From the NCBI GenBank assembly GCA_019309945.1, contig JAFDFH010000078.1:1-8600 (forward strand): a stretch of 8,600 nt of DNA. Reading direction: 5' to 3'. How positions within the stretch are numbered: the stretch's first letter is position 1; the number at the start of each line of letters is the position of its first letter. The DNA is from Deltaproteobacteria bacterium. Its GTDB lineage: Bacteria; Desulfobacterota; Desulfobacteria; Desulfobacterales; JAFDFH01. The notes below the pieces were generated by a model. That model was given only the letters and a program-made list of their open reading frames with translations. It ran no database searches and was not told where the DNA came from. This document shows, in pieces, positions 1 through 5,294 of the stretch. A program made the translations under genes and the position numbers.

Positions 1-210
1 AAAGATTTAATTATAAAGTCGACCGGAAAATGTTCTGGAAAAGTAGTTTACAAGAAGATTGTAGTTGAGGCCGGAGCGGTTTTAAATGCAGCCGTAAATT
101 GCCTTGCAATTTCCAAATTCGATTCCGTAAAAGAATTGCCGGCCCCCGAAAAAAAAAATAAGCAATCGGATGCTGAGGGTCAACAAGCGGACCGCCAGTC
201 GTCTAAGTAA
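1..210 (+). CDS. Bactofilin-like (polymer-forming cytoskeletal) protein, C-terminal part
   Basis: An open frame enters from the left edge in frame 1 and stops at TAA 208-210, giving 69 residues. The first ~38 residues alternate short hydrophobic strands with Gly turns (STGKCSGKVVYKKIVVEAGA), as in the right-handed beta-helix of bactofilins, where each turn resembles 'tGkv.G.i.y..l.ve.Ga'. A charged, Ser/Gln/Lys-rich tail of about 30 residues follows and looks disordered, as bactofilin tails usually are. Bactofilins polymerise without nucleotide at the cell envelope and help set cell shape or position proteins. The repeat-like strand pattern is what I see; the family call rests on a short fragment and is tentative. 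The start lies outside the window. The next gene begins 62 bp downstream on the same strand. Confidence 0.5.
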   Translation, partial: KDLIIKSTGKCSGKVVYKKIVVEAGAVLNAAVNCLAISKFDSVKELPAPEKKNKQSDAEGQQADRQSSK

Positions 211-272
211 TGCGTGAACCAAATTCATAACCGTTTTCTTTTGATCCCCGAACCGAAAATTAGAGGGCAACG

Positions 273-764
273 ATGTTCTCACTAAAAGATATTATCGAAA
301 TTGCCATTCAGATCGAAAACAATGGTGAGCGTGTCTATCGAAGCGCCATTGAAAAAATATCAGACCCTTCACTGGTTTCGCTATTACAATGGCTGGCCGA
401 TGAAGAGACCGAACACGCCGGATGGTTCACTGAATTGAAAAAAAAGGTGAAGAAAACCATCAATGATCCCAAACTGGAGGAGATGGGCAAAACGATCCTG
501 CTCGATGTAATTGGAGAGCAGAGTTTTTCACTAAAATTCGCGGATTTTTCGGAAATACAACATGTTAAAGATTTGTTTGAGCTGTCCATTGAATTTGAAA
601 AGGACACGGTTTTATTCTATGAGATGCTTCGTCCTTTCATAGAGGATAAAGACGTTGAGAAACAGTTGAACACGATCATTACGGAAGAGAATCGGCATAT
701 TCGGAAGCTGCAGGAATTTTTAGACAGCCAAATTTCAAACGTAGAACGAGAGCCGACATTTTGA
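273..764 (+). CDS. Rubrerythrin-type ferritin-like diiron protein without rubredoxin domain
   Basis: A 163-residue protein that should fold as a four-helix ferritin-like bundle carrying a diiron centre. Such proteins act in peroxide or oxygen detoxification, or in iron handling, in the cytoplasm of anaerobes. All expected ligands can be placed: E15 in helix A, the ExxH pair E45/H48 in helix B, E109 in helix C (FEKDTVLFYE), and the second ExxH pair E139/H142 in helix D. There is no CxxC rubredoxin module and no cysteine at all, so electrons must come from a separate partner if it is a reductase. The start is ATG 273, with AGAGGG at 262-267 five bases upstream. The TGA stop at 762-764 falls inside a mobile-element end (761-798), so the present C-terminus may have been fixed by that insertion. 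The ferritin-like class is secure; the exact substrate is not. Confidence 0.85.
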   Translation: MFSLKDIIEIAIQIENNGERVYRSAIEKISDPSLVSLLQWLADEETEHAGWFTELKKKVKKTINDPKLEEMGKTILLDVIGEQSFSLKFADFSEIQHVKDLFELSIEFEKDTVLFYEMLRPFIEDKDVEKQLNTIITEENRHIRKLQEFLDSQISNVEREPTF

Positions 765-798
765 TCTCGAACAAAAAACCTCGTTTCTGGACGGACAC
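761..798 (+). repeat. Solo right end of the MITE-like element found at 4849-4989
   Basis: These 38 bp match 4952-4989, the right terminus of the full element, at 36 of 38 positions by eye, without gaps. The match covers the outer terminal repeat (CGTTTCTGGACGGACAC, 782-798) and the A-rich stretch just inside it. Upstream of 761 the similarity stops abruptly and the diiron-protein coding sequence begins; the TGA inside the repeat is that gene's stop. Downstream, the ribosome binding site of the next gene starts within about 10 bp. I read it as a truncated copy or an end left by imperfect excision. Confidence 0.8.
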
Positions 799-820
799 AA
801 GTTAGGAAAGGAGTGTTCGC

Positions 821-1750
821 ATGGCACTCTTAGTTGTTATAACCGGTTATCAAGCGACCCCCTGGGTTTCTAAACTGCAGGCATTTGAACCGAAACTCGA
901 TATTCGGGTGTGGCCGGAGGTGGGTGATCCGGATGAGATTGACTTTGCCCTGACCTGGCGGCATCCCATGGGAGAATTTAAAAAGTATCGAAATTTAAAA
1001 TGCATTGCCTCAATGGGGGCAGGTGTTGAACATATCTTATGTGATCCCGACTTGCCCCATGGCGTGCCGATTACCCGCATTGTGGAACCATCCATGCCCC
1101 AGTCAATGATTGAGTACGTTGTAATGGTCGTTTTGAACTATTGCCGGCACTATGATTTATATCGGAAACAGCAGATCGAACAACAATGGCTTCTTAAAAT
1201 TCCAATTCTTGCCCGTAATGTGGGTATCGGCATTATGGGACTGGGACAGTTAGGCGGGGATGCCGCGGAGAAGCTGAGTCATTTGGGCTTTCAGGTCGCC
1301 GGATGGAACCGGACACCCAAAATAATAAACGGGGTGAAAACTTTTTCCGGGGATGATCAGCTAAACGAATTTCTTGCGCATACCCGTATATTGATTTGTT
1401 TGTTGCCCCTGACACCCGGCACGAAAGATATTTTAAATCGTGATTTATTCGACAAGCTTCAACCCGGCGCTTATGTTATTAATGTTGCCCGAGGCGAGCA
1501 CCTGGTTGAACAGGATCTTCTATACGCTTTAGAGACCGGACAATTGAGCGGGGCCTGTCTGGACGTATTTCGAACCGAACCTTTACCAAAAGATCATCCC
1601 TTCTGGCGTCACCCAAAAATTGTTGTCACCCCTCACATATCAAGCCTTACCATTCCGGCTGCGGTCGTCCCCCAGATTATCGAAAATTACCATCGGGCTT
1701 TATCCGGGAATCCATTGTTGAACGAAGTAGATATAAGGCGAGGGTATTAA
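821..1750 (+). CDS. ghrA: Glyoxylate/hydroxypyruvate reductase A (D-2-hydroxyacid dehydrogenase family)
   Basis: A 309-residue cytoplasmic dehydrogenase expected to reduce glyoxylate and hydroxypyruvate to glycolate and glycerate with NAD(P)H. The cofactor domain shows GxGxxG at residues 140-145 (GLGQLG), followed by WNRT at 162-165; the Arg at the end of the second strand suits NADPH. The catalytic triad of the family is present: R224 in NVARGEHL, E253 in DVFRTEPLP, and H272 in VTPHISS. The length (E. coli GhrA is about 312 residues), the PLWRHP-like segment (HPFWRHPK) and the RGY C-terminus point to the GhrA subfamily rather than SerA or LdhA. ATG 821 is supported by AAAGGAG at 807-813, seven bases upstream. 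The gene sits 56 bp after the diiron-protein gene on the same strand and could share its transcript, although a mobile-element end lies between them. The exact substrate preference is inferred. Confidence 0.87.
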   Translation: MALLVVITGYQATPWVSKLQAFEPKLDIRVWPEVGDPDEIDFALTWRHPMGEFKKYRNLKCIASMGAGVEHILCDPDLPHGVPITRIVEPSMPQSMIEYVVMVVLNYCRHYDLYRKQQIEQQWLLKIPILARNVGIGIMGLGQLGGDAAEKLSHLGFQVAGWNRTPKIINGVKTFSGDDQLNEFLAHTRILICLLPLTPGTKDILNRDLFDKLQPGAYVINVARGEHLVEQDLLYALETGQLSGACLDVFRTEPLPKDHPFWRHPKIVVTPHISSLTIPAAVVPQIIENYHRALSGNPLLNEVDIRRGY

Positions 1751-1986
1751 TTGCTTGTTCTGGATGTTGTGAAATATTCAGGTTGTCTGCATCCCGGTGA
1801 ATCTGAACCAGGTCAGAGATTTTTTCCCCGGATAAGAAAATACCTGCCCATGATGGCAAAAACTATTTTAAATATCCTCTGAAATGAATTACTGATTGAC
1901 ATCTTATGATGACCGTTGGTAAGTCTCACCCGTCTTTTGAAATGCAAAAAATTTTTGTTTTGAAATGATAATTTTCGAATATCACA
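1751..1986. other. Intergenic stretch after ghrA without recognisable genes
   Basis: No frame carries a convincing protein, and no RNA gene is recognisable. A weak terminator-like hairpin lies near its start (1802-1825). The rest becomes AT-rich towards 1930-1980 and runs into the palindromic repeat that begins at 1987. A TTGACA hexamer at about 1906 has no matching -10 box at proper spacing, so I do not call a promoter. Confidence 0.5.
1802..1825 (+). terminator. Weak rho-independent terminator candidate after ghrA
   Basis: TCTGA (1802-1806) and TCAGA (1813-1817) form a 5-bp stem around a 6-base loop. Two bases later comes a run of six T (1820-1825). The position, about 50 bases after the ghrA stop, is right for a terminator, but the stem is short. 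Confidence 0.3.
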
Positions 1987-2135
1987 AGAAGTAGTTTCAA
2001 AATCTCAGATTAGGTTCAAGGGCAAGGCGCAAGCCGATGAAAAAGCGCAGCATACATGGTATATAGTATGTGAGCATTTTGAATAGGCTCACAACGCATC
2101 CGTTGGACGTTAGATGGGGTTCTGAAACCGCTTCT
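1987..2135. repeat. 149-bp imperfect palindromic repeat (MITE-like) before the URO-D-family gene
   Basis: The ends are inverted copies: AGAAGTAGTTTC at 1987-1998 against GAAACCGCTTCT at 2124-2135, agreeing at 10 of 12 positions. The complementarity continues inward through most of the element: the arm around 2007-2055 resembles the reverse complement of 2066-2116. At the centre, CATAC (2051-2055) pairs with GTATG (2066-2070). The whole unit could fold as one long interrupted hairpin. It has no coding capacity and no clear target duplication. It ends 12 bases before the ribosome binding site of the next gene, so it would lie in that gene's 5' leader if transcription starts upstream. It is a different sequence from the 4849-4989 element. 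Confidence 0.7.
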
Positions 2136-2147
2136 AACCAATTTTGT

Positions 2148-2154
2148 GGAGAGG
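2148..2154 (+). promoter_or_regulatory. Ribosome binding site deciding the URO-D-family start
   Basis: GGAGAGG stands six bases before ATG 2161. A GTG at 2146 in the same frame overlaps this site and has no ribosome binding site of its own, so ATG 2161 is the better start. Confidence 0.75.
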
Positions 2155-2160
2155 ATCAAA

Positions 2161-3204
2161 ATGACACCAATAGAACGTTTTAAGACGGCTTTAAATTTTC
2201 GGGAACCGGATCGTGTGCCCTGGACACCATATTTTCTGGGAGCCGCAAGCCGTGTTTACGGTATATCATATGCAGAGTGGGCCCAATATGGCGACATGGC
2301 TGCCAGGTGTGTAATGGCGAGTCAGGAATTATTTGGTTTTGACGTGATGTTCGCCGCCTTTGATCAATTCACCGAAGCTGCCGGGTTTGGGCAAAAGATA
2401 ATATTCCCTGACGATGATCCACCCTATACCGATTTTGACAATCTGCTAATACAAACACCGGAAGATTATGCCCGCATGGAATCCTATGATCCGAAACAGG
2501 ACGGTGCTCGAACGAAAGAACTGATAGAGTGTTGTGAGATTTTAATGAACGAAAAAGGGACGCTTATTCCGGTCATTGCATTAGTGAATGGACCATTGAT
2601 CGTTTTGGCCGAATTACGCTCAAAAGAGGCATTGTTGGGTGATTGTGCGACCGACAAAGAGGCAGTTTTAATGGGTTTGGAAACTGTAACAAATACCTTG
2701 TTGGAATACACTAAAGCACTGGCCGAAACCGGCGTGATGATTATGTTTGATACATCATACGCTTCCCGGCAAATGATGAGCAGCAAGCTATGGCTGGAAA
2801 CGGAAGGCCGTTGCATGTCGCGTCTGGCTGAAACAGTTCGTCAAACAGGTGCGCTGCTTGCGCTCCATAATTGGGGTGAAGGACCCTATTTCGACACTCT
2901 CATCGAGGTAATGAGCCCGCAAATGATTTCGACTGCTTTTCTCCCTGATAATTGCAAGGACTGGATGGAGACGAAACGGCAGTGGGGAGGCAAGGTTGCA
3001 TTGTGTGGGGCTGTTTCAAGCAGGTCAATAGCATCGGGCAAACCGGAAGAAATAAAAGAAGAATGTCGATGTTTTATTCAAGATATGGCTGCCGGAGGCG
3101 GCTACATCCTGGCGCCCGGATGTGAATATCCTCCTAAAGCAAACCTCAGCAGTGTCCGGGCAATGAAGGCGGCGGTCGAACGATACGGTACGTATCCCCT
3201 TTGA
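2161..3204 (+). CDS. Uroporphyrinogen decarboxylase superfamily protein, methyltransferase-like
   Basis: A 347-residue TIM-barrel protein of the URO-D superfamily, which includes HemE and the zinc-dependent, corrinoid-linked methyltransferases MtaA, MtbA and CmuA. It opens with TPIERFKTALNFREPDRVPW, the usual 'R...AL....DRVP' entry of this group. The HemE signature RQAGRYLPEY is absent, so haem synthesis is unlikely. In MtaA/MtbA the zinc is held by HxC plus a distant Cys; here the first motif reads H236-N-W238-G, so the Cys is replaced by Trp, while the distant Cys is kept as C321 in APGCEYPP. Methyl transfer to coenzyme M or a corrinoid is therefore not assured. The LCGAVSS segment and the GGGYILAPGCEYPP run are typical of uncharacterised URO-D proteins of anaerobes. 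It stands alone behind a palindromic repeat and converges with the DUF2284 gene; no corrinoid protein or methylcobamide partner is in view. Confidence 0.85.
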   Translation: MTPIERFKTALNFREPDRVPWTPYFLGAASRVYGISYAEWAQYGDMAARCVMASQELFGFDVMFAAFDQFTEAAGFGQKIIFPDDDPPYTDFDNLLIQTPEDYARMESYDPKQDGARTKELIECCEILMNEKGTLIPVIALVNGPLIVLAELRSKEALLGDCATDKEAVLMGLETVTNTLLEYTKALAETGVMIMFDTSYASRQMMSSKLWLETEGRCMSRLAETVRQTGALLALHNWGEGPYFDTLIEVMSPQMISTAFLPDNCKDWMETKRQWGGKVALCGAVSSRSIASGKPEEIKEECRCFIQDMAAGGGYILAPGCEYPPKANLSSVRAMKAAVERYGTYPL

Positions 3205-3304
3205 AACCTTTGGGACTAAATATTATTCCCAACTCCCGGATGGACGCTTCAGCCGTTCGGACGCACGACCGCAGGGTTTCCACCAGGTAGTGCGATACGA
3301 CAAG

Positions 3305-3331
3305 TGCTCCGGCTGGGAGCATCAATCTTTT
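3305..3331 (+). terminator. Weak terminator candidate between convergent genes
   Basis: TGCTCC (3305-3310) pairs with GGAGCA (3316-3321) around a 5-base loop and is followed by TCAATCTTTT. It lies about 100 bases after the URO-D-family stop. On the other strand it lacks a good T run, so it would serve mainly the plus-strand gene. The stem is only 6 bp. Confidence 0.28.
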
Positions 3332-3365
3332 CGTCCATGTATTGTCCTCAATCTTGATGCCTTTT

Positions 3366-3968
3366 TCAGCCGATCAAGACCAGCCCGCTGAGCATTCCCA
3401 TCGAGACCACATTCGGGTCAGTTTCCCGTATGATCCGGTCCATGGACCAGCCCGCTGTCTGCATCAACTTAGATACGTTGATCCCGAAGCCGGACATAGA
3501 CGGCCGGGCATTCCGTGGATACCGGCATTCGCCGCCTTCCGTCAGTACTCGGCAGCTGGTGTACTCCTGGCAAAAGAGCGGTTTGCAGGAACCGCCGGCA
3601 TAGGCTTTTGAATTGCGGTACCCCATTTCAACAGCCGATTGTTCGATTCCAACGGCGATTTCGTGAAGCTGCCTGAATAACTTGTGCCGGTTGTCTGAAA
3701 GCAGGACTTCTGTAGGAGCATCGATCTTGAATATGATGGCATGCTCATAGTTTTTCAGCAATTCTCGAAATCCGGAAGGTCCCGTAACATTGGGTGGGCA
3801 ATTTACAGAAAGTCCGTAGTATTCACATTGACGTTCCTGACACAGGTTTGCCAAATTGTCATCAACTGATATGTCACTCGCAAAAATGGCCCTTGCATCA
3901 TTCGCACCGAGCTGACATGCCCTCTGCACCAATTCCTTAACTACCGCCTTAACACTTTGCTGGTTCAT
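3366..3968 (-). CDS. DUF2284 family cysteine-rich, predicted metal-binding protein
   Basis: A 200-residue soluble protein with the cysteine layout of DUF2284. An N-terminal group C43, C48 and C57 ends in the hallmark NCPPN (56-60), and a second group C128, C133, C139 and C148 lies in GGSCKPLFCQEYTSC and GECRYP. Seven spaced cysteines suggest an iron-sulfur cluster or zinc site; the biochemical role of the family is not established, so no reaction is assigned. The tail RPSMSGFGINVSKLMQTAGW (155-174) is also well kept in the family. There is no signal peptide or membrane helix. ATG 3968 is the first good start, with only a weak, distant purine tract upstream, so expression may be modest. It runs towards the URO-D-family gene, leaving 161 bp between the two stops. 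Members occur in strict anaerobes near corrinoid and C1 genes, which fits the neighbourhood but is circumstantial. Confidence 0.82.
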   Translation of the reverse strand: MNQQSVKAVVKELVQRACQLGANDARAIFASDISVDDNLANLCQERQCEYYGLSVNCPPNVTGPSGFRELLKNYEHAIIFKIDAPTEVLLSDNRHKLFRQLHEIAVGIEQSAVEMGYRNSKAYAGGSCKPLFCQEYTSCRVLTEGGECRYPRNARPSMSGFGINVSKLMQTAGWSMDRIIRETDPNVVSMGMLSGLVLIG

Positions 3969-4336
3969 TTTTATTTTCTATTACCCTTTCTTGTTGATTT
4001 CCGATCTCCGGAATTTACCCATATATGGGATGAAACTGGAGGTTTCCTTCCGTGTAACACGAATTTGGGTACAATAACAATTTAAAGGAAACAATATCGG
4101 ATTTTTTAAGGCCGTCCCATTGTTATTAACCGCGCCTATTACAAAAAAGAGAGAACCTCCTGGTGGAAGAATGACATCACCGTCTTCTGAGCAACTTGCA
4201 TAGCATATTATCCGGCTCTGGCATATCAAATTTATTTCATTTCTTGCGTTTTGTGTGATAGCATAATAATGATTAACTATCCTTTTCTTACTTAATTGAT
4301 CTCTAAACTTTTTTGAGTGACATAAGAGATAGAATC
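3969..4336. other. AT-rich divergent intergenic region, no supported gene
   Basis: This gap separates the start of the DUF2284 gene (minus) from the glutaredoxin gene (plus), so both promoters should lie here, but no pair of -35/-10 boxes stands out. On the minus strand an 82-codon frame (3981-4229) begins with TTG, has no ribosome binding site and resembles nothing I know. Its end meets the DUF2284 leader. I treat it as noncoding, or at most as a decayed remnant. Confidence 0.45.
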
Positions 4337-4648
4337 ATGAAAAAAATTATACGCCTATATTCCCTTAGCACCTGTCCTGTGTGTAAGGCCACCAAAAAAT
4401 TGCTGAAGAAGTGCGAGGCGCAGTATGAATATACAGACGTAGACTTGTTAGACCTAGAAGGAAAAAAGGCTATGGTTGAGGAAGTCAAGAGCTTCAATCC
4501 TGCATTTTCTTTTCCTACTCTTGTTATCGATGAGGAAGTTATTGTAGGCTATAAAGAAAAAAAGATATTAGAGGCCTTAGGATTAACGCAGGTACCGAAA
4601 ACGAACATTTTGAAAACCCTCTTTTTGAAAATCAAAGGTGCTAATTGA
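4337..4648 (+). CDS. Glutaredoxin family protein
   Basis: A 103-residue thioredoxin-fold protein. After the first strand (KKIIRLYS) comes the redox motif C13-P-V-C16, then a Lys-rich helix. The cis-proline P60 in SFPTLVID and the glycine turn IVGYKEKKI (69-77) complete the substrate/thiol-binding groove. It should reduce disulfides or exchange electrons in the cytoplasm, taking electrons from a ferredoxin- or NADPH-dependent reductase that is not in this window. The Cys-Pro-x-Cys motif and size match the two-cysteine glutaredoxins common in anaerobes. A TTG at 4313 would add eight residues but has no ribosome binding site. ATG 4337 has AAGAGA at 4324-4329 at suitable spacing and starts directly before the first beta strand, so I prefer it. 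The gene appears to stand alone, with noncoding sequence on both sides. Confidence 0.87.
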   Translation: MKKIIRLYSLSTCPVCKATKKLLKKCEAQYEYTDVDLLDLEGKKAMVEEVKSFNPAFSFPTLVIDEEVIVGYKEKKILEALGLTQVPKTNILKTLFLKIKGAN

Positions 4649-4848
4649 GGGTACCAATGAGATACTATGACAGCTGCCCAAAATATTTAGCATTGAAGCG
4701 ATATTAAAAAGAGGAGAGTCTTTTGTGATTTGTCTTCGATGAATTCGCTTTAAAATAATTAGTCAAGGAAGTCCCCAATTTTCTTTAATATTTATAATAT
4801 TTCGGATAAAAATAGCAGGTTGACAACAAGGCTTGTATCTATTATCTA
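4649..4848. other. Noncoding stretch with orphan ribosome-binding-like sites
   Basis: No full-length gene is visible between the glutaredoxin and the MITE. Two translation-start-like signals lead nowhere. GAGGG just before ATG 4657 opens a 16-codon frame ending at 4707. A strong GAGGAGAG at 4711-4718 stands six bases before GTG 4725, whose frame stops after five codons (TGA 4740-4742). They look like remains of a lost gene start or chance sites. The part after 4750 is very AT-rich. Confidence 0.4.
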
Positions 4849-4989
4849 GGGCCCATCCAGAAACGGTCTTTTTGCCCGATCTCTGCGTTATGTTCAAAAA
4901 TTTATCCTCGGAATATCAACTATATGCCTGCGGTAAAATTTTTCGCAGGCCTTGATCTCGAAAAAAAATCCTCGTTTCTGGACGGACAC
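4849..4989. mobile_element. Complete 141-bp MITE-like element with 6-bp target duplication
   Basis: The left end (4849-4865, GGGCCCATCCAGAAACG) and the reverse complement of the right end (GTGTCCGTCCAGAAACG) agree at 13 of 17 positions when aligned from the outermost base. TATCTA occurs directly outside both ends, at 4843-4848 and 4990-4995, as a target-site duplication. Inside, GCCTGCG (4926-4932) and CGCAGGC (4944-4950) form a perfect 7-bp hairpin. There is no open reading frame, so it depends on a transposase supplied elsewhere. Its right 38 bp recur at 761-798. The transposase family is unknown to me. The element sits about 140 bp upstream of a broken adaptor gene. Confidence 0.8.
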
Positions 4990-5131
4990 TATCTAAATTT
5001 TAATCGATAGTATCTGGATGCGAAGGTCACTGCAGACACAAATACACCATATGTTGGGATCTATTCCTCTACAGTACAAAATTTGAAATTTTATCTTATT
5101 CCGCTCAAAAAAAAGGTATTCTTATTTCTTA

Positions 5132-5290
5132 ACCGTTGGTGAGCGAATCGGTGATTTATGGATAATAACAGAAGGCCTAAAACCCAATGTACGCATTGTC
5201 ATTGATGCTTTGCCGAAAGTAGCTGAGGGCGATACCATCAAGCCCAATGAAACCGAGTTTAAAAGCAAAACAACCAAGCTGAAAGAATAG
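5132..5290 (+). pseudogene. Remnant of RND efflux adaptor (membrane fusion protein), 3' end only
   Basis: The frame ending at TAG 5288-5290 reads TVGERIGDLWIITEGLKP and then a basic/acidic tail (EGDTIKPNETEFKSK). This is the typical last ~50 residues of AcrA-type periplasmic adaptors, where VGeRiGdLWvI.eGLk.Ge.vv.eg..kv..G closes the membrane-proximal domain. The expected preceding strand (KVFL) is found in another frame at 5113-5124, so a one-base frameshift lies between about 5124 and 5132. Farther upstream no frame resembles the remaining ~300 residues, and the MITE ends at 4989. The adaptor is therefore truncated and frameshifted here. Its stop is four bases before the pump start, the usual adaptor-pump operon spacing. 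A sequencing or assembly error could explain the frameshift, but not the missing bulk. Confidence 0.72.
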
Positions 5291-5294
5291 AAAG

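Noticed and set aside
2146..2160. GTG start adding five residues to the URO-D-family protein
   Set aside because: The GTG overlaps the ribosome binding site GGAGAGG that serves ATG 2161.
3125..3365. Minus-strand frame after the DUF2284 stop that reads plausibly (LPAGALVVSHYLVETLRS)
   Set aside because: It has no good start with a ribosome binding site, no recognised family, and its far end runs antisense into the URO-D-family gene.
3342..3611. 89-codon plus-strand frame
   Set aside because: It lies antisense to the well-supported DUF2284 gene, whose cysteine motifs explain the sequence.
3981..4229. 82-codon minus-strand frame upstream of the DUF2284 gene
   Set aside because: It starts with TTG, has no ribosome binding site, lies in AT-rich intergenic sequence and shows no family resemblance. 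A decayed remnant cannot be excluded.
4313..4336. Upstream TTG start extending the glutaredoxin by eight residues
   Set aside because: There is no ribosome binding site before 4313, and the extension precedes the normal first beta strand of the fold.
4820..4845. TTGACA and TATTAT as a promoter before the MITE
   Set aside because: The spacing is only 14 bases; at 16-17 bases the -10 match is poor.
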